The translations under genes were made by a program, and so were the position numbers. Positions 12,990-13,496 of a DNA stretch of 13,496 bases are shown here, one piece after another (position 1 is the stretch's first letter; every line of letters starts with the position of its first letter). The notes under the pieces are model-generated. The model was not told the origin of the DNA. It worked only from the letters and a program-made list of their open reading frames with translations, and did no database searches. This DNA is from Nitrospinota bacterium (GTDB taxonomy: Bacteria > UBA8248): the NCBI GenBank assembly GCA_011523725.1, contig WTGD01000337.1, positions 1 to 13,496 on the forward strand, read 5' to 3'.

Positions 12990-13496
12990 TTAGTGGTTCC
13001 CGCCTTCGCTCAAGATAATTTCCACCGCGTGATAGGCGTCTTGCGCCACGAAATCCGGCTGTCGAGGCCACTGCGTTCCACGAAGCTCTCTTTCTCCCCG
13101 CCCGTACCCCGTGAGCACGAGGCCCGCCCTGCAACCCGCGCGCCATCCCGCTTCCAGGTCGGAATATTTGTCTCCCAGCATGACGGATTTTTCCAAGTCG
13201 ACGCCGTGCTCCGCCGCCGCCTTGAGAATCATGCCGGGATAGGGTTTTCGCATCTTGCAGTCGAGCGTGTACTCGGGGTCGTCTCCGTTCGGAACGTGCG
13301 GGCAATAATAGATGGCGTCGAGCCGCGCGCCCTTACCTCTCAGTTCATCCTGGAGCTTGCGATGCACCTTTTCGATCATGGATTCGGAGAAGTAACCCCG
13401 CGCCACGCCAGCCTGATTCGTGATCAGGATGGCGAGCCACCCCGCCTCGTTCGCCTTGCGCACAGCCGCCGCCGCCCTAGGGAGGAGTTCATACAC
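12990..13496 (-). CDS. gmhB: D-glycero-beta-D-manno-heptose 1,7-bisphosphate 7-phosphatase, partial (N-terminus beyond the window)
   Basis: The frame is open to the right edge; the edge codon is GTG (Val) inside the gene, and the N-terminal DxDGT nucleophile motif lies outside. The visible 168 residues show HAD motif II (LITNQAGVARG, about 24-34), the motif III lysine in RKPYPGM (Lys84) and motif IV MLGDKYSDLEAG (106-117). The enzyme removes the C7 phosphate of heptose 1,7-bisphosphate, the step after the kinase encoded just downstream, one base away. In E. coli-type GmhB a zinc is held by C-x-H and C-x-C. Here CPH (Cys65, His67) and Cys80 are present, but the last cysteine is Met82, so the zinc site is incomplete. 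Related histidinol phosphatases share this fold; the heptose context decides. Confidence 0.9.
   Translation of the reverse strand: MYELLPRAAAAVRKANEAGWLAILITNQAGVARGYFSESMIEKVHRKLQDELRGKGARLDAIYYCPHVPNGDDPEYTLDCKMRKPYPGMILKAAAEHGVDLEKSVMLGDKYSDLEAGWRAGCRAGLVLTGYGRGERELRGTQWPRQPDFVAQDAYHAVEIILSEGGNH

Overview
The window comes from a Gram-negative bacterium. Most of it is a minus-strand lipopolysaccharide (LPS) core and export cluster, with heptose precursor enzymes, an ADP-heptose-type transferase, an MsbA-like lipid flippase and an O-antigen ligase family protein. The DNA is moderately GC-rich, with strong AGGAG-type ribosome sites and sigma70-like promoters. Gene content and order recall Deltaproteobacteria-like or related uncultured lineages, but I cannot place it taxonomically from sequence alone. 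There are no tRNA or rRNA genes, insertion sequences, CRISPR arrays or phage genes.

Left part (1-3720), uptake and catabolism. A periplasmic iron/polyamine-type ABC substrate-binding protein (203-1216, minus) has its own extended -10 promoter and is followed, after a long hairpin, by the first 28 codons of the next gene, probably the permease. Upstream, an MFS transporter (minus) diverges from an amidohydrolase-2 family protein (plus) that lacks several of the family's usual metal ligands. The substrates cannot be named.

Middle (3721-6241), cell-wall supply. dapA (minus, lysine/diaminopimelate pathway) converges on the amidohydrolase at one bidirectional terminator. It is divided from a divergent D-Ala-D-Ala carboxypeptidase (dacA-like, plus) by a 372-bp regulatory region with a promoter in each direction. 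The carboxypeptidase carries a one-base frameshift near its 3' end: the expected C-terminal domain end and amphipathic membrane anchor are intact in the -1 frame, stopping at 6241.

Right part (6260-13496), LPS core cluster, all minus. Transcription order is gmhB (cut by the window end), rfaE1-type heptose kinase, a 39-codon small ORF, a GT9 heptosyltransferase, a 30-codon small ORF, a Trm112/UPF0434 protein, a WaaE-like GT2 glycosyltransferase, a possible 52-codon ORF, msbA-like ABC exporter and a WaaL-like ligase. Together they make ADP-heptose precursors, extend the inner core, flip lipid A-core and ligate a distal glycan. The small ORFs fill the gaps and end in overlaps with the next gene's start, suggesting translational coupling.

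Nothing here is clearly a wholly new system. The best leads are the dacA frameshift with its intact -1 tail, the coupled micro-ORFs in the LPS operon, the amidohydrolase with a degenerate metal site, and the missing zinc cysteine in GmhB.
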